From contig NZ_SNZP01000021.1 in the NCBI RefSeq assembly GCF_004363805.1, positions 1 through 38,298 on the forward strand: 38,298 bases of DNA. Direction: 5' to 3'. Position numbers and translations under genes: made by a program. Within the stretch, counting starts at the first letter, position 1. Each line of letters opens with the position of its first letter. This DNA comes from Paludibacterium purpuratum (GTDB lineage: Bacteria > Pseudomonadota > Gammaproteobacteria > Burkholderiales > Chromobacteriaceae). Positions 38,204-38,298 of the stretch are shown piece by piece. The notes under the pieces were generated by a model. The model was not told where the DNA came from and did no database searches. It saw only the letters and a program-made list of their open reading frames with translations.

Positions 38204-38298
38204 TGAACTGACCCCAATAAGTTGGACAGTTTGCTGCTAGGCTTGCCAGGCCTGAGTTCTGTACCTTACAGGACTCAGGCCTTTTAGCTTGAGCTTGA
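38204..38298. mobile_element. IS3-family insertion sequence, one end (partial)
   Basis: TGAACTGACCCCAATAAGTT (38204-38223) followed by GGACAG has the form of IS3-family terminal repeats, which start TG and often contain a CCCC-n-A-GTTGGACA core. It begins 45 bases after the amiC stop. A strong inner hairpin follows. No transposase is in the window; it would begin to the right. Exact IS subgroup cannot be assigned without a search. Confidence 0.75.
38249..38286 (+). terminator. Hairpin terminator inside the insertion-sequence end
   Basis: A fifteen-base-pair stem with one T-G pair (arms 38249-38263 and 38267-38281, loop CCT), followed by TTTTAG. Read on the plus strand it would stop amiC transcripts running into the element, a known way for insertion sequences to limit their own transposase expression. 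Confidence 0.8.

Overview
The window is a 38.3 kb, GC-rich chromosomal segment. It reads as a betaproteobacterium, most likely of the order Neisseriales (Chromobacterium/Chitinibacter-like). The reasons are gene content and order (yhbY / rlmE-ftsH-folP-glmM, carA-leuE-carB-greA, a gspC-to-M operon, etfBA with an acyl-CoA dehydrogenase) and the style of the proteins. The genus is an inference from memory of such genomes, not a search result. Almost all of it is ordinary core genome; the only mobile DNA is an IS3-type insertion-sequence end at the right edge.

Layout. 1-1.1 kb: 5' part of arcA (arginine deiminase), with a long structured leader. 1.6-9.4 kb: metabolic and housekeeping genes: a flavodoxin/ferredoxin-type reductase, an epimerase-like protein, trmB, a glutathione peroxidase, a DUF1841 protein, a D-2-hydroxyacid dehydrogenase, a DUF2189 membrane protein, an FKBP prolyl isomerase, a DedA membrane protein and alr. 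9.4-14.9 kb: glmM, folP, ftsH and rlmE on the minus strand and yhbY diverging from them. 14.9-21.2 kb: the pyrimidine/arginine precursor operon carA-leuE-carB, followed by greA and a DUF4149 gene. 21.3-30.9 kb: a complete, tightly overlapped type II secretion operon gspC-D-E-F-G-H-I-J-K-L-M (no gspN, gspO or pilotin gene here). 31.1-35.4 kb: a fatty-acid oxidation block with an acyl-CoA dehydrogenase, etfA, etfB and a divergent MaoC-type hydratase. 35.4-38.2 kb: queG, then divergent tsaE and amiC. 38.2 kb to the end: the IS end.

How the genes fit together. The electron-transfer flavoprotein would carry electrons from the adjacent acyl-CoA dehydrogenase, and the hydratase acts on the enoyl-CoA product. 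alr, glmM and amiC serve peptidoglycan synthesis or remodelling. trmB, rlmE, yhbY, queG and tsaE serve tRNA/ribosome maturation. The gsp genes build the envelope machine that secretes folded exoenzymes.

I found no wholly new gene system. The most interesting signals are regulatory: a near-perfect lux-box dyad just upstream of gspC, two dyads covering the etfB promoter (one resembling a PsrA-type fatty-acid regulator site), a heat-shock-type promoter for ftsH, a two-hairpin leader in front of carA, a promoter that appears to sit inside the etfA terminator, and an IS that seems to have landed in the loop of the amiC terminator.
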